A stretch of 51,246 bases of DNA from assembly GCA_041576975.1 (NCBI GenBank), contig JBFGJY010000012.1, forward strand, positions 1 through 51,246, given 5' to 3'. A program made the translations under genes and the position numbers. Positions 33,626 to 42,228 of the stretch are shown piece by piece. Each line of letters opens with the position of its first letter. The first letter of the stretch is position 1. The DNA is from JBFGJY01 sp041576975. Its GTDB lineage: Bacteria > Pseudomonadota > Gammaproteobacteria > UBA4575. The notes beneath the pieces were generated by a model. It ran no database searches and was not told where the DNA came from. It saw only the letters and a list, made by a program, of their open reading frames with translations.

Positions 33626-34489
33626 ATGGTTCAAATTATGAATATAGATAATATACAGCTAGAAGAACTCGTCAATCCAGTTCGTGAGATTGCAAAACAA
33701 GCGGGCTTAGAGATTATTAAGATTTACCAAGAAGGATTTGAGGTTGAAGAAAAAAATGATAATTCACCGCTTACTTCAGCAGATCTTGCATCACATAATT
33801 TGATAATAGAGAGATTACAAAAGCTCACTCCTAACATCCCTATTCTTTCAGAAGAGTCTAGCGCAATTCCCTACCGCGAGAGGTCTAAATGGACAAATTA
33901 TTGGCTCATTGATCCCTTAGATGGAACCCGTGAGTTTATTAAAAGAAACGGCGAGTTTACAGTAAACATTGCTTTAATAACGAATCAAACAGCAAGCCTA
34001 GGCGTGGTATATATACCGGTTCAAGATATCAGTTACTTTGCATCAAAAGGCATTGGTGCCTTCAAACAAGAACAAAATATGCCAGCGGTTAGAATCAATA
34101 CACGCCATTCCACACCAGATGACACTCCAACTATATGCGGCAGCCGTTCTCATGCAGGCAAGTCATTACAGATGCTGCTGTCGCAGATTGGAGAATACGA
34201 ATTAATAAGCATGGGCAGCTCAATTAAGTCATGCTTAGTGGCTGAAGGTGCTGCAGATATCTACCCGCGCTTTGGTCCCACATCTGAGTGGGATACCGCG
34301 GCCGCTCATTGTGTGGTAGATGAAGCCGGTGGCATGCTAGTGGATACCGACATGGAGCCACTACTTTATAACACCAAAGATTCTCTATTGAATCCCTCTT
34401 TTATTGTTGTTGGTGATTTAAATGATCAGTGGCGTGAATTTCTCTTACGCCAAGCAAAACCACTAAAAAGACGGCAAACTACCATCTAA
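33626..34489 (+). CDS. cysQ: 3'(2'),5'-bisphosphate nucleotidase CysQ
   Basis: Splits adenosine 3',5'-bisphosphate, a by-product of sulfate assimilation, to AMP. The inositol-monophosphatase fold shows its metal motifs: PILSEES, WLIDPLDGTREFI and TSEWDTAAAHCVVDEAGG. The length of 287 residues is slightly above E. coli CysQ. An ATG four codons in (33638) is an alternative start; neither has a clear Shine-Dalgarno. The 3' end overlaps the convergent lipoprotein gene by 27 bp. Confidence 0.93.
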   Translation: MVQIMNIDNIQLEELVNPVREIAKQAGLEIIKIYQEGFEVEEKNDNSPLTSADLASHNLIIERLQKLTPNIPILSEESSAIPYRERSKWTNYWLIDPLDGTREFIKRNGEFTVNIALITNQTASLGVVYIPVQDISYFASKGIGAFKQEQNMPAVRINTRHSTPDDTPTICGSRSHAGKSLQMLLSQIGEYELISMGSSIKSCLVAEGAADIYPRFGPTSEWDTAAAHCVVDEAGGMLVDTDMEPLLYNTKDSLLNPSFIVVGDLNDQWREFLLRQAKPLKRRQTTI

Positions 34490-34882
34490 AAACCAACTTT
34501 CAGCCTCTTCCATATACCACCAATTTTGTGTATCTCGAATGGTCATAACTGTGTTGCGTGATTCGTAGTAAAAAGATATCTCTGCATCTACTATTGCACT
34601 TTTATGATCTTCATTCATTGCAACTTTTTTAATCTCATAATCAACTACCCGTAAGTCATCATAGTATTCCAGATTTACATCTGCTGGGCTTTCATCTTGA
34701 TGTCGTATCATGTTTACAGCCGCCTCATACTCCTTCCAGCGCAACAACCGTCCATATAATCTTATTCTCTCATCAAAGGCATTTAATGATTTTTGTTTTT
34801 GATGCGATGCACATCCAATGAGCGAAACACTAATCAAGCAAGCACACGTGACAGAAAAAATAATAAATCTATAATGGAACAT
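34463..34882 (-). CDS. small putative lipoprotein
   Basis: A 139-residue protein with a lipoprotein signal: basic N-terminus, hydrophobic core 6-22 and lipobox LIGC with the lipidated cysteine C24. The mature part has LLRWKEYEAAVNMI, a beta-rich middle and WWYMEEAESWFLDGSLP at the end, a pattern seen in uncharacterised proteobacterial lipoproteins. Function unknown. The tail overlaps cysQ by 27 bp. Confidence 0.8.
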   Translation of the reverse strand: MFHYRFIIFSVTCACLISVSLIGCASHQKQKSLNAFDERIRLYGRLLRWKEYEAAVNMIRHQDESPADVNLEYYDDLRVVDYEIKKVAMNEDHKSAIVDAEISFYYESRNTVMTIRDTQNWWYMEEAESWFLDGSLPSF

Positions 34883-34934
34883 TGTTTGCTTAAAAAATAG
34901 ATGCGGATAAAAGAATTGTAAAATTCATTTATGT

Positions 34935-35963
34935 CTAGGCTCCCCACCCTTGCAACACAATTTTACCAATCGAATGTCTACCTTCGATTATGGCATGTGC
35001 TGTCTTTAAGTTTTTAGCATTTATTGGTTCAAGCAATGTATTAATCGTTGTCTTTATTTTACCTGCATCAATTAATTCAGAAACACGATTAAGCAAATGA
35101 TGTTGTTCAATCATATCATCGGTTTCATACATAGAACGAGTAAACATAAACTCCCAAACAAAAGTCGCGCTTTTGCTTTTTAATGCGCCTAGATCTACAT
35201 TTGCAGCGGTTTCAACAATAGAACAAATTTTACCTTGTGGTGCAATTACACTAGCCATCGATTGCCAATGTTCATCAGTATCATTCAAGCATAAAATAAA
35301 ATCATACCCATCAATACCAAGTTCGCTAACTTGCTCAGGTATATCTAAGTAGTGATTAATTACATGATTTACACCCAGCTCCGTACACCACTTACGTGAT
35401 TCAGGTCGAGAGGCGGTTGATGTAATTGTAAGTTTTGCTACCTGCTTGGCGAATTGAGTTGCAATTGAACCAACCCCTCCAGCCCCACCCAGGATAAGCA
35501 ACTGCTTACCCCTATCTCCACCATTGCTGTCCACACCTAAGCGATCAAATAAGGCTTCCCAAGCGGTAATACTAGTCAGCGGCAAGGCAGCAGCTTGTGA
35601 AAAATCTAAACTCTTGGGCTTATTACCAACGATACGTTCATCAACAATATGAAATTCACTATTGCATCCAGGTTGGATAAAGCTACCCGCATAAAAAACT
35701 TCGTCTCCTGGTTTAAATAAATTTACTTCTGCGCCTACAGTTTCTACTACACCAGCCACATCCCATCCTAATATGCGCGGGTTATCTTCTACTTTATCCT
35801 GTGGTGCGCGCATTTTCGTGTCGACTGGATTGACCGCAATCGCATGCACCTTGACGAGTAATTCTCTAGCTTGAGGGTTAGGTGTGTCGATTTCAAGATC
35901 GAGCAAGGAATCAGTTTGATCAATAGGAAGGTATTTATATAAACCGACTGCTTTCAATGTCAT
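34935..35963 (-). CDS. zinc-type MDR alcohol dehydrogenase / quinone oxidoreductase
   Basis: A 342-residue medium-chain dehydrogenase/reductase. The catalytic N-terminal domain shows LLVKVHAIAVNPVDTKMR and ILGWDVAGVVETVG. The NADPH-binding motif is ILGGAGGVGSIATQFAKQ. Cys and His ligands for catalytic zinc are not evident, so it is likely the zinc-free quinone-oxidoreductase-like branch often named zinc-binding alcohol dehydrogenase family. Substrate unknown. It is a single gene, with the pqiA relic behind its start. Confidence 0.88.
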   Translation of the reverse strand: MTLKAVGLYKYLPIDQTDSLLDLEIDTPNPQARELLVKVHAIAVNPVDTKMRAPQDKVEDNPRILGWDVAGVVETVGAEVNLFKPGDEVFYAGSFIQPGCNSEFHIVDERIVGNKPKSLDFSQAAALPLTSITAWEALFDRLGVDSNGGDRGKQLLILGGAGGVGSIATQFAKQVAKLTITSTASRPESRKWCTELGVNHVINHYLDIPEQVSELGIDGYDFILCLNDTDEHWQSMASVIAPQGKICSIVETAANVDLGALKSKSATFVWEFMFTRSMYETDDMIEQHHLLNRVSELIDAGKIKTTINTLLEPINAKNLKTAHAIIEGRHSIGKIVLQGWGA

Positions 35964-36105
35964 TCTCCATTATTGTTATTACGTTCTAGCATACAATATT
36001 TACAAAGTATAAACCGATGCACTGTAAAATATTATTTCTATAGTATGAATAATGAGGGCTAAACGCTAATATATGCATTGGCGGCAATAATTATAACGAA
36101 CTTAA

Positions 36106-36459
36106 ATGACCTAAATCGCATGCTATGAATGTGATTTGCTCTTAAATCTTCCAGTAATATAAGAAGGCCAAGGTGCCTATTGTTCACGTTGTAACCACTT
36201 GCTTTGTTCTAAACCTAGTAATGGTATTGAATATGCGCTCGCCTTTGCGATTGCAGGGATTACCTGGTTAATTGTGGGAAATATCTTTCCATTTAGAGCA
36301 TTTCAAGCCAAAGGTCGTGAATAAGTCATGACGCTAATACAATGCTGCATAGAATAATATTGAGGGGGTAGTGAAGTTTTAGCTACATTTGTTTTGATCT
36401 TTATCATTATTGCATTTGCCATGTTGCTTTTTTTCTTATTTGGATACTTGGAACATTAA
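36106..36459 (+). pseudogene. pqiA: pqiA pseudogene with five in-frame stops, truncated
   Basis: Read in one unbroken frame, this stretch gives a PqiA-type N-terminus. The first zinc ribbon is ACYECDLLLNLP and the second is GAYCSRCNHLLC. A first membrane helix with GNIFPFRAFQAKGRE follows, then GSEVLATFVLIFIIIAF as a second helix. In-frame stops occur at 36112, 36160, 36322, 36355 and 36361, with a final TAA at 36457. There is no frameshift, only point nonsense changes. The remaining two-thirds of a normal PqiA is absent. PqiA is a membrane protein of the MCE/PqiABC lipid-transport system; no pqiB is present. Confidence 0.8.
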
Positions 36460-36489
36460 TTAAAACGATTGTCAAGGGGAGAGATTACT

Positions 36490-36912
36490 ATGTTCGAACA
36501 TAAGGCTATCGGAAGTTGTTTCTGCAATAAGGTATCTTATGAAATAAGTGGCAATCTTGGCATTTTTCAATACTGTCACTGTTCTCGATGCAGAAAATTT
36601 ACAGGGAGTGCTTTTGCTTCTAATATATTGGTATTGCCCAATGATTTTAGATGGCTCAGTGGTGAAGAATATGTAGGTAGATATGAGCCACAAGACACAA
36701 AATACTTTGCAACATCTTTCTGCAAAAATTGCGGTTCGTCTTTACCCTGGCTAGGAAAGACAGGCAAAGCTGTAGTGGTCCCAGCGGGTACGCTTAACGA
36801 TGACCCCATGATTAAGCCAATACAAAATATTTTCTGTGGCTCAAAAGCGATTTGGTATATCGAACCAAATACCTTGCCACACTATGAGGGGCTTCCACCA
36901 CAAAAACGTTAA
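36490..36912 (+). CDS. GFA-domain (CENP-V/GFA family) zinc protein
   Basis: A 140-residue protein of the glutathione-dependent formaldehyde-activating (GFA) family. Zinc-binding cysteines are C10 and C12 (GSCFCNKV), C29, C31 and C34 (CHCSRCRK), and C78 and C81 (FCKNCGSS). The ATG chosen has AGGGGAG about 9 nt upstream; an in-frame TTG at 36469 is less likely. Members may bind glutathione adducts of aldehydes, but most are untested. It follows the pqiA relic by 30 bp. Confidence 0.93.
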   Translation: MFEHKAIGSCFCNKVSYEISGNLGIFQYCHCSRCRKFTGSAFASNILVLPNDFRWLSGEEYVGRYEPQDTKYFATSFCKNCGSSLPWLGKTGKAVVVPAGTLNDDPMIKPIQNIFCGSKAIWYIEPNTLPHYEGLPPQKR

Positions 36913-36916
36913 ATCT

Positions 36917-36941
36917 ATGCTCTTGGCCGAAAGCAGCTGTA
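36917..36941. repeat. degenerate palindrome, TTGGCCG family copy B
   Basis: GCTCTTGGCCGAAAGCAG at 36919-36936 shares the core with copy A (GCTTTTGGCCGAAAGCAG, one mismatch in 18), but its outer arms have diverged. It lies directly between the GFA gene and the small membrane protein. Confidence 0.55.
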
Positions 36942-36957
36942 GAGTGTTCATGAAAGA

Positions 36958-37344
36958 ATGATAGTTGCCGGTTCTCAAATCGTTATCTTTGTATTGGGTA
37001 TCACTGTCTGTGCACTTGCAGCATGGGGGATCTATGCGCCGAAAAAACTTCAGAAGTTGGTCAATGGGGTGATGAACCAGGACTGGGGTATATATATTGC
37101 CGTTATGGTGAGGTTATTGTTGGGACTAGTCTTAATCATTGCTGCCTCTGACTCTAGGTTTCCATTGGTCTTTCAGGGCTTAGGTTGGATCGTGATTGTT
37201 GCTGCGGTTGTTTTTGTATTCTTGGGTCGAGAGCGAATCCGCAAATTCCTTGCCTGGTCCGAGCAGTTTTCTCAGACAACCTTCCGCCTGTGGCTGCTGT
37301 TTGGAATAGCCTTCGGGATGTTTCTAATCTACGGCATTTCATAG
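36958..37344 (+). CDS. small integral membrane protein, unknown
   Basis: A 128-residue protein with four predicted membrane segments (about 4-25, 44-62, 67-87 and 106-126) and short charged loops such as YAPKKLQKLVNG and GRERIRKFLAWSE. I recognise no family. Base composition is richer in GC than neighbouring genes, and it is bracketed by palindrome copies B and C, which hints at acquisition as a cassette. No good Shine-Dalgarno is seen. Confidence 0.7.
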   Translation: MIVAGSQIVIFVLGITVCALAAWGIYAPKKLQKLVNGVMNQDWGIYIAVMVRLLLGLVLIIAASDSRFPLVFQGLGWIVIVAAVVFVFLGRERIRKFLAWSEQFSQTTFRLWLLFGIAFGMFLIYGIS

Positions 37345-37415
37345 CGATCGACCTAGAATGACGGATAAAGTTTGAAGAGAAAAACGATTGCTCGCAGGGC
37401 TTGTTGGATACCTGA

Positions 37416-37444
37416 ATGTCCGCTGTTGGCCGTTAACAGTCGTG
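37416..37444. repeat. degenerate palindrome, TTGGCCG family copy C
   Basis: ATGTCCGCTGTTGGCCGTTA followed by ACAGTCGTG. It keeps the central TTGGCCG and the flanking GCT/CAG of copies A and B, with internal arms CTGTT/AACAG. Confidence 0.5.
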
Positions 37445-37466
37445 CCGATTAAATCGGAATTTTTTT
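37445..37466 (+). terminator. short hairpin with T run
   Basis: CCGAT (37445-37449) pairs with ATCGG (37453-37457), followed by AA and seven T. It adjoins palindrome C and could end transcription from the small membrane protein gene about 100 bp upstream. The stem is short. Confidence 0.5.
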
Positions 37467-37659
37467 ATATAAATTAATCTCAATTTCTGCAACTGGAATT
37501 CCATGATCAGACATGATGCAATTTAACTCGCGCGCGGTTAGTGACCAGTCAAATAAATGTTAATTAAATAAATGCTGATAAGTCACTTTGCCAATTCGTT
37601 TTGGGTTTCTCGAAGAATTTGCAAATTATTCAATCGTTTCGACTGCTTGCTAAGATTAA

Positions 37660-40029
37660 TTAGGTGGTCTGGTGCCCTTTGCGAGCTAAATACATCCACG
37701 TACTAAGTACAGAATCAGGGTTCAATGACATACTTTCTATGCCTTGTTCGATTAACCAGCTTGCAAAATCAGGATAATCTGAGGGACCTTGCCCGCATAT
37801 CCCAACATATTTATTAGCTTGCTTACATGCTTTTATAGCCATACTGATCAGAGCTCTAATCGCATCATTTCTCTCATCAAATTGTCCTGCAACAAGCTCT
37901 GAGTCTCGATCAAGACCAAGTGTCATTTGAGTAAGATCGTTAGAACCAATTGAAAAACCATCAAAAAATTGCAAAAACTGTTCGGCTAGAATTGCATTCG
38001 AAGGAATTTCACACATCATGATCACTTTGAGATCATTTGCACCGCGAACTAAACCGTTTTTTGCAAGTAATTCGGTAACCCTTTGAGCTTCCTCCAGCGT
38101 ACGCACAAAGGGCACCATAATTTGAACATTCGTAAACCCCATTTCATCGCGCACTTTTCGTAAAGCTTTGCATTCCATCTCAAAACAAGGTTTAAACATT
38201 TCAGATAAATAACGCGAGGCACCCCGATAACCGATCATGGGATTCTCTTCCAACGGTTCATAGAAATTTCCGCCGAGCATGTTTGCATACTCGTTAGATT
38301 TAAAATCTGATAGGCGCACAATTACGGGCTTGCCTTCAAAGGCGGCAGCAAGTGTTGCAATTCCTTCGGTTAATTTATCTATATAAAAAGAAGTAGGATC
38401 AGAATAGGCCGCAATATGTGTTTTTATTATCGATTTAATATCATCAGGAATAGAATCGAAATCAATTAAAGCACGAGGGTGGACACCCACCATTTTATTG
38501 ATAATAAATTCTAAACGTGCAAGCCCCACACCTGCATTTGGAATTTGTGAAAACGAAAAAGCTCGCTCAGGATTCCCTATATTTAGCATAATCTTACAAG
38601 GAATATCCGGCATTTTATCCAATTGGATTTGATTTACTGCAAAATTAAGCTGACCTGTATACACATATCCCGTGTCTCCTTGCGCACAAGATATTGTAAT
38701 ATCTTGCTCGTGTGAAATAGTGGTGGTTGCATCTCCACAACCAACAATAGCGGGCACACCTAATTCACGCGCAATGATTGCTGCATGACAAGTACGACCA
38801 CCTCGATTCGTTACAATCGCAGAAGCACGTTGCATGACAGGTTCCCAATCAGGATCCGTCATGTCAGTAACTAACACCTCTCCAACTTGAAGTTGATCGA
38901 TTTGTTTAAGTGAATGAATAATTCTTGCTTTACCAACACCAATTCGTTGCCCAATACTTCTGCCAGTTGTAATGATCTGCGATTTTTCCGTTAAAGAATA
39001 TTTTTCTATTATCTTTTGATTACTGCTTTGTACTGTTTCGGGTCGCGCTTGAACAATATAAAGCTGTTGGTCAAGCCCATCCTTAGCCCATTCTATATCC
39101 ATAGGTCGTTGATAATGTTGTTCAATCAGCACAGCAGTATGCGCTAAACTTTCAACCTCTTCATTGGAGATGCAAAATTTTATTTGCTGGTTACGATCAA
39201 CGACGACAGTATCAACACCACTACCATTGTTATTAAAAATCATTTTTTGCAGCTTGCTTCCACAAGTACGACCAATTACAGCTTGATGCTTACGTTGTAA
39301 TGCTGTTTTCGATATGTAGAACTCATCGGGATTAACTTGGCCTTGTACAATAGTTTCACCTAGCCCATAGCTTGCAGTAATAAATACAACATCTCGAAAA
39401 CCCGATTCAGTATCTAAGGTAAACATCACACCACTAGATGCTAAATCACTGCGCACCATTTGCTGAATACCTGCTGAAAGCAAAACATCAGCATGATTAA
39501 AATTTTTATGAACACGATATGCTATCGCTCGATCAGTGAATAAAGAAGCAAATACTTTTTTAACAGCAGCTAATACTTCTTCAATTCCAGATACATTCAA
39601 GTAGGTTTCTTGTTGGCCAGCAAAAGAAGCCTCGGGCAGATCTTCTGCTGTTGCCGAAGAACGCACAGCCACTGCAATATTTGGTTGAAGTTTATTTTCT
39701 AATTCTCGATAGGAGCCCTTAATCTCATACTGTAACTCCTTAGGTAATGAAGAATTTAAAATCCATCTGCGTATTCGCTCACCGTTGCTTCTCAATTCAG
39801 TAATATTATCTACATCTAGAGCATTTAATTCTTGCGCGATTTTCTTATCTAAATTGTTCTGTTCAAGAAATATACGATATGCCTCTGATGTCGTAGCAAA
39901 TCCACCTGGCACACACACACCGGCCGAGCTAAGATGTTGGATCATCTCACCAAGAGATGCATTCTTGCCTCCAACTTTTGGCAAGTCTCGCGAACTAAGT
40001 TCTGCTAAATTTATTGTATAGCGATTCAT
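37660..40029 (-). CDS. ppsA: phosphoenolpyruvate synthase
   Basis: Converts pyruvate and ATP to phosphoenolpyruvate, AMP and phosphate for gluconeogenesis. The 789-residue protein has the N-terminal ATP-binding domain (VGGKNASLGEMI, VAVRSSATAEDLPEASFAGQ), the swivelling phosphohistidine domain (NRGGRTCHAAIIARELGVPA) and the PEP-binding barrel (RLSDFKSNEYANMLGG, the catalytic Cys in GICGQGPSD). The ATG chosen gives MNRYTINLAEL; the longer in-frame start would overlap ppsR. It is divergent from its regulator ppsR with 17 bp between starts. Confidence 0.97.
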   Translation of the reverse strand: MNRYTINLAELSSRDLPKVGGKNASLGEMIQHLSSAGVCVPGGFATTSEAYRIFLEQNNLDKKIAQELNALDVDNITELRSNGERIRRWILNSSLPKELQYEIKGSYRELENKLQPNIAVAVRSSATAEDLPEASFAGQQETYLNVSGIEEVLAAVKKVFASLFTDRAIAYRVHKNFNHADVLLSAGIQQMVRSDLASSGVMFTLDTESGFRDVVFITASYGLGETIVQGQVNPDEFYISKTALQRKHQAVIGRTCGSKLQKMIFNNNGSGVDTVVVDRNQQIKFCISNEEVESLAHTAVLIEQHYQRPMDIEWAKDGLDQQLYIVQARPETVQSSNQKIIEKYSLTEKSQIITTGRSIGQRIGVGKARIIHSLKQIDQLQVGEVLVTDMTDPDWEPVMQRASAIVTNRGGRTCHAAIIARELGVPAIVGCGDATTTISHEQDITISCAQGDTGYVYTGQLNFAVNQIQLDKMPDIPCKIMLNIGNPERAFSFSQIPNAGVGLARLEFIINKMVGVHPRALIDFDSIPDDIKSIIKTHIAAYSDPTSFYIDKLTEGIATLAAAFEGKPVIVRLSDFKSNEYANMLGGNFYEPLEENPMIGYRGASRYLSEMFKPCFEMECKALRKVRDEMGFTNVQIMVPFVRTLEEAQRVTELLAKNGLVRGANDLKVIMMCEIPSNAILAEQFLQFFDGFSIGSNDLTQMTLGLDRDSELVAGQFDERNDAIRALISMAIKACKQANKYVGICGQGPSDYPDFASWLIEQGIESMSLNPDSVLSTWMYLARKGHQTT

Positions 40030-40046
40030 GATGAGTGTACTTTTAT

Positions 40047-40880
40047 ATGCAAACAAAAAAATTACAAAATGTGTTTTTTATATCAGATAGTACTGGTATT
40101 ACAATTGAGTCACTAGGCCAATCTTTATTCACTCAGTTTCCAGATACTCAATTTGAAAAAAAAGTTTTTCCATTTGTTTCAAATCAAAAAGAAGTCGAAC
40201 ATGTCATAAAACGTATTCAAGAGGTGACTTCTAAAAATAAATCTCCCGCACTAGTATTCACGAGTTTAGCAAATGAAAACCTCAAGAATTTATTTTTATC
40301 TAGTGGTATTACTGTCATAGACATTTTTTCCACATTTATTCCAGCTATGGAATCTCATCTAGGTGCAGCCGCGTCACATGCCATAGGAGAAACACATGGC
40401 GTCGGCAATACAAATGCATACATTCAGCGAATTGAAGCCTTGAACTTTGCATTAAGTCATGATGATGGCATGAAAATCAATGACATGGAACGTGCAGATC
40501 TCATTTTGACGGGTGTATCGCGAAGCGGCAAAACCCCAACTTGTTTGTACCTCGCGATGCACTACAATTTGAAGACAGCTAATTATCCCCTAGCGGACTC
40601 AGACTTTGAAGAACCTGCTCTACCACAAGCAATTGCTACATTACAAGACCGCGTATTCGGATTGACGATATCTCCACAACAACTTAGTAAGATTCGCGAA
40701 GAAAGAAAGCCAAACAGTAAGTATGCATCATATGAACAATGTGTATATGAAGTCAGCAAGGCTGAGTTAATATTTAACAACTCACGCTTACCATATATAA
40801 ACACTACTACAGTCTCGATTGAAGAAATTGCCACGACTATTATCCAACGCTTAAATTTAAAAACACATGGTAAGTGGTAG
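40047..40880 (+). CDS. ppsR: PEP synthase regulatory kinase/phosphotransferase PpsR
   Basis: A DUF299-family bifunctional serine/threonine kinase and phosphorylase that inactivates and reactivates PEP synthase. The 277-residue protein starts with NVFFISDSTGIT, has the P-loop GVSRSGKTPT (156-165), and shows LAMHYNLKTANYPL and SKYASYEQCVYEV. The ATG chosen is preferred to a GTG at 40035. Divergent pairing with ppsA is classical and supports both calls. Confidence 0.96.
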   Translation: MQTKKLQNVFFISDSTGITIESLGQSLFTQFPDTQFEKKVFPFVSNQKEVEHVIKRIQEVTSKNKSPALVFTSLANENLKNLFLSSGITVIDIFSTFIPAMESHLGAAASHAIGETHGVGNTNAYIQRIEALNFALSHDDGMKINDMERADLILTGVSRSGKTPTCLYLAMHYNLKTANYPLADSDFEEPALPQAIATLQDRVFGLTISPQQLSKIREERKPNSKYASYEQCVYEVSKAELIFNNSRLPYINTTTVSIEEIATTIIQRLNLKTHGKW

Positions 40881-41001
40881 CAACAATAGTCAATACACAA
40901 ACATGCAGATTTAAAACCAAACTCGGAAAACATTTTGTAAATCAGTGAAATTAATGCAAATAATGAGCCGGCCACTGCATATTTAGGGTGTAAGCGAATT
41001 T

Positions 41002-41448
41002 ATGCATTTAATACCTATGCTTAGCTATAAGATAGAGCCAAGATTTTGTGAAACAGATGCTTTAGGGCACATTAACCACACTGTTGTGCCAATGTGGCTG
41101 GAACAAGCACGAAGCCCAGTATTTCACTTATTTAACCCAAGCCTATCACTTGAAAATTGGAATTTGATTTTGAGAAAAATATGTGTTGATTACATTAGCC
41201 AGATCTATCTCGGATCTATTGTTGAAATTAAGACTTATATCGGTGAGATCCGCCAAACTTCTTTTATTGTAGAACAAGATGTCTTGCAAAATGGTAATTT
41301 GGTTGCAAAAGCAGATGTTGTATTGATTCATTTTGATTATGAAACACAATCAAAAGCAAATATACCATCAGTAATTAGAGAAAATTTAGTAAAATTACAG
41401 AAAAGTGATCCATGTGGCATAAATAACTCGCTAGGTACATTCTCCTAA
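41002..41448 (+). CDS. 4-hydroxybenzoyl-CoA-thioesterase-type hotdog protein
   Basis: A 148-residue hotdog-fold thioesterase. The signature RFCETDALGHINHTVVPMWLEQAR carries the catalytic D19 and the GHxN turn. The later strands VEIKTYIGEIRQTSFIVEQDV and VAKADVVLIHFD fit the fold. Substrate is an unknown acyl-CoA or acyl carrier protein thioester. It stands alone after ppsR; 206 bp without a gene separates it from the next terminator. Confidence 0.9.
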   Translation: MHLIPMLSYKIEPRFCETDALGHINHTVVPMWLEQARSPVFHLFNPSLSLENWNLILRKICVDYISQIYLGSIVEIKTYIGEIRQTSFIVEQDVLQNGNLVAKADVVLIHFDYETQSKANIPSVIRENLVKLQKSDPCGINNSLGTFS

Positions 41449-41654
41449 ATATTACAGTTTAGATTACAACTAATAATCGCACAGCCTACAATTGTTGCAA
41501 ATAATACTACCTACTTCGCAAATTTTTAAGAACTTATAAACTTTGTTTTTAGTTGAAAATTTAGAAGAAAATATATAAGCAATACAGGATGTGAGCTGCA
41601 TTGCAAAATAGATAGAAAAATAAGTAATTTAATTTTGTTGCATATTATTAAAAC

Positions 41655-41680
41655 AAAAAGTCTCCCTAAGGAGACTTTTT
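41655..41680. terminator. strong bidirectional terminator
   Basis: A perfect 11-bp stem AAAAAGTCTCC/GGAGACTTTTT with a 4-nt loop. It ends in T runs on both strands and lies 26 bp beyond the stop of the reverse-strand SRPBCC gene; it may also serve the hotdog gene upstream. Confidence 0.9.
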
Positions 41681-41706
41681 AATGTCTCACATATAAAAAA
41701 GTTCGG

Positions 41707-42124
41707 TCAGGCATGTTTATTAGCTAAGTCATTTAAAATAGCAGCATAAATTGGATTACAGAACCCTGTAATCTCTTCACTATTTGTTGCTGATTCCCAA
41801 GATGAAGCCCACTCAATAAATGTACTATCATCATTTGTTATTGGTATTAAATGAACATCGGCGATATAGTTCTTCACATCGTCTTTAGATATGGGTGACG
41901 GACCATCATCAATAGAATATTGAAAACGATGCTCTTCTTCATTGAATTCAACTAGAGTTTCATGAAAAGCGTCATTTAAAATTCGTTTTGCACCCGCCTC
42001 AGTTCCCGACTGCTTCGCATTTGGTTATCACATTGGGCGCCCATGAGAAATCATGAAAATCTTTTATTTTTTCCCAAACTTTTTCAATAGGCGCATTAAT
42101 CACAATTGAATCAAAACAAGACAA
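41707..42124 (-). pseudogene. SRPBCC-family protein gene with a one-base frameshift
   Basis: Starting at a TTG with a perfect AGGAGG 5 nt upstream, 40 codons give a SRPBCC (START-like) N-terminus: SIVINAPIEKVWEKIKDFHD, then SWAPNVITKCEAVG. One extra base at about 42004 shifts the frame to an immediate TGA. Skipping it restores TEAGAKRILNDAFHETLVEF and a further full domain with the C-terminal helix EEITGFCNPIYAAILNDLA, ending in TGA. Total 138 residues, usual for the family (polyketide cyclase/ligand-binding). Everything else is intact, so the break is recent or a sequencing error. It lies behind the two-component genes and before a strong terminator. Confidence 0.85.
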
Positions 42125-42140
42125 ATAAACCTCCTATAAT

Positions 42141-42203
42141 TTATTCAGAAATTAGTGATCTTAATACAATATTAAAAATTTCTTTTATTTGCTCTCGACT
42201 CAT
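42141..42203 (-). CDS. possible 20-residue peptide between regulator and SRPBCC gene
   Basis: ATG with AAGGCAGG 1-8 nt upstream opens 20 codons (MSREQIKEIFNIVLRSLISE), 25 bp after the response-regulator stop and 16 bp before the SRPBCC start. It may be a leader or coupling peptide, or chance. No family recognised. Confidence 0.2.
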   Translation of the reverse strand: MSREQIKEIFNIVLRSLISE

Positions 42204-42228
42204 ACCTGCCTTAACCAATTTGGGTTTG

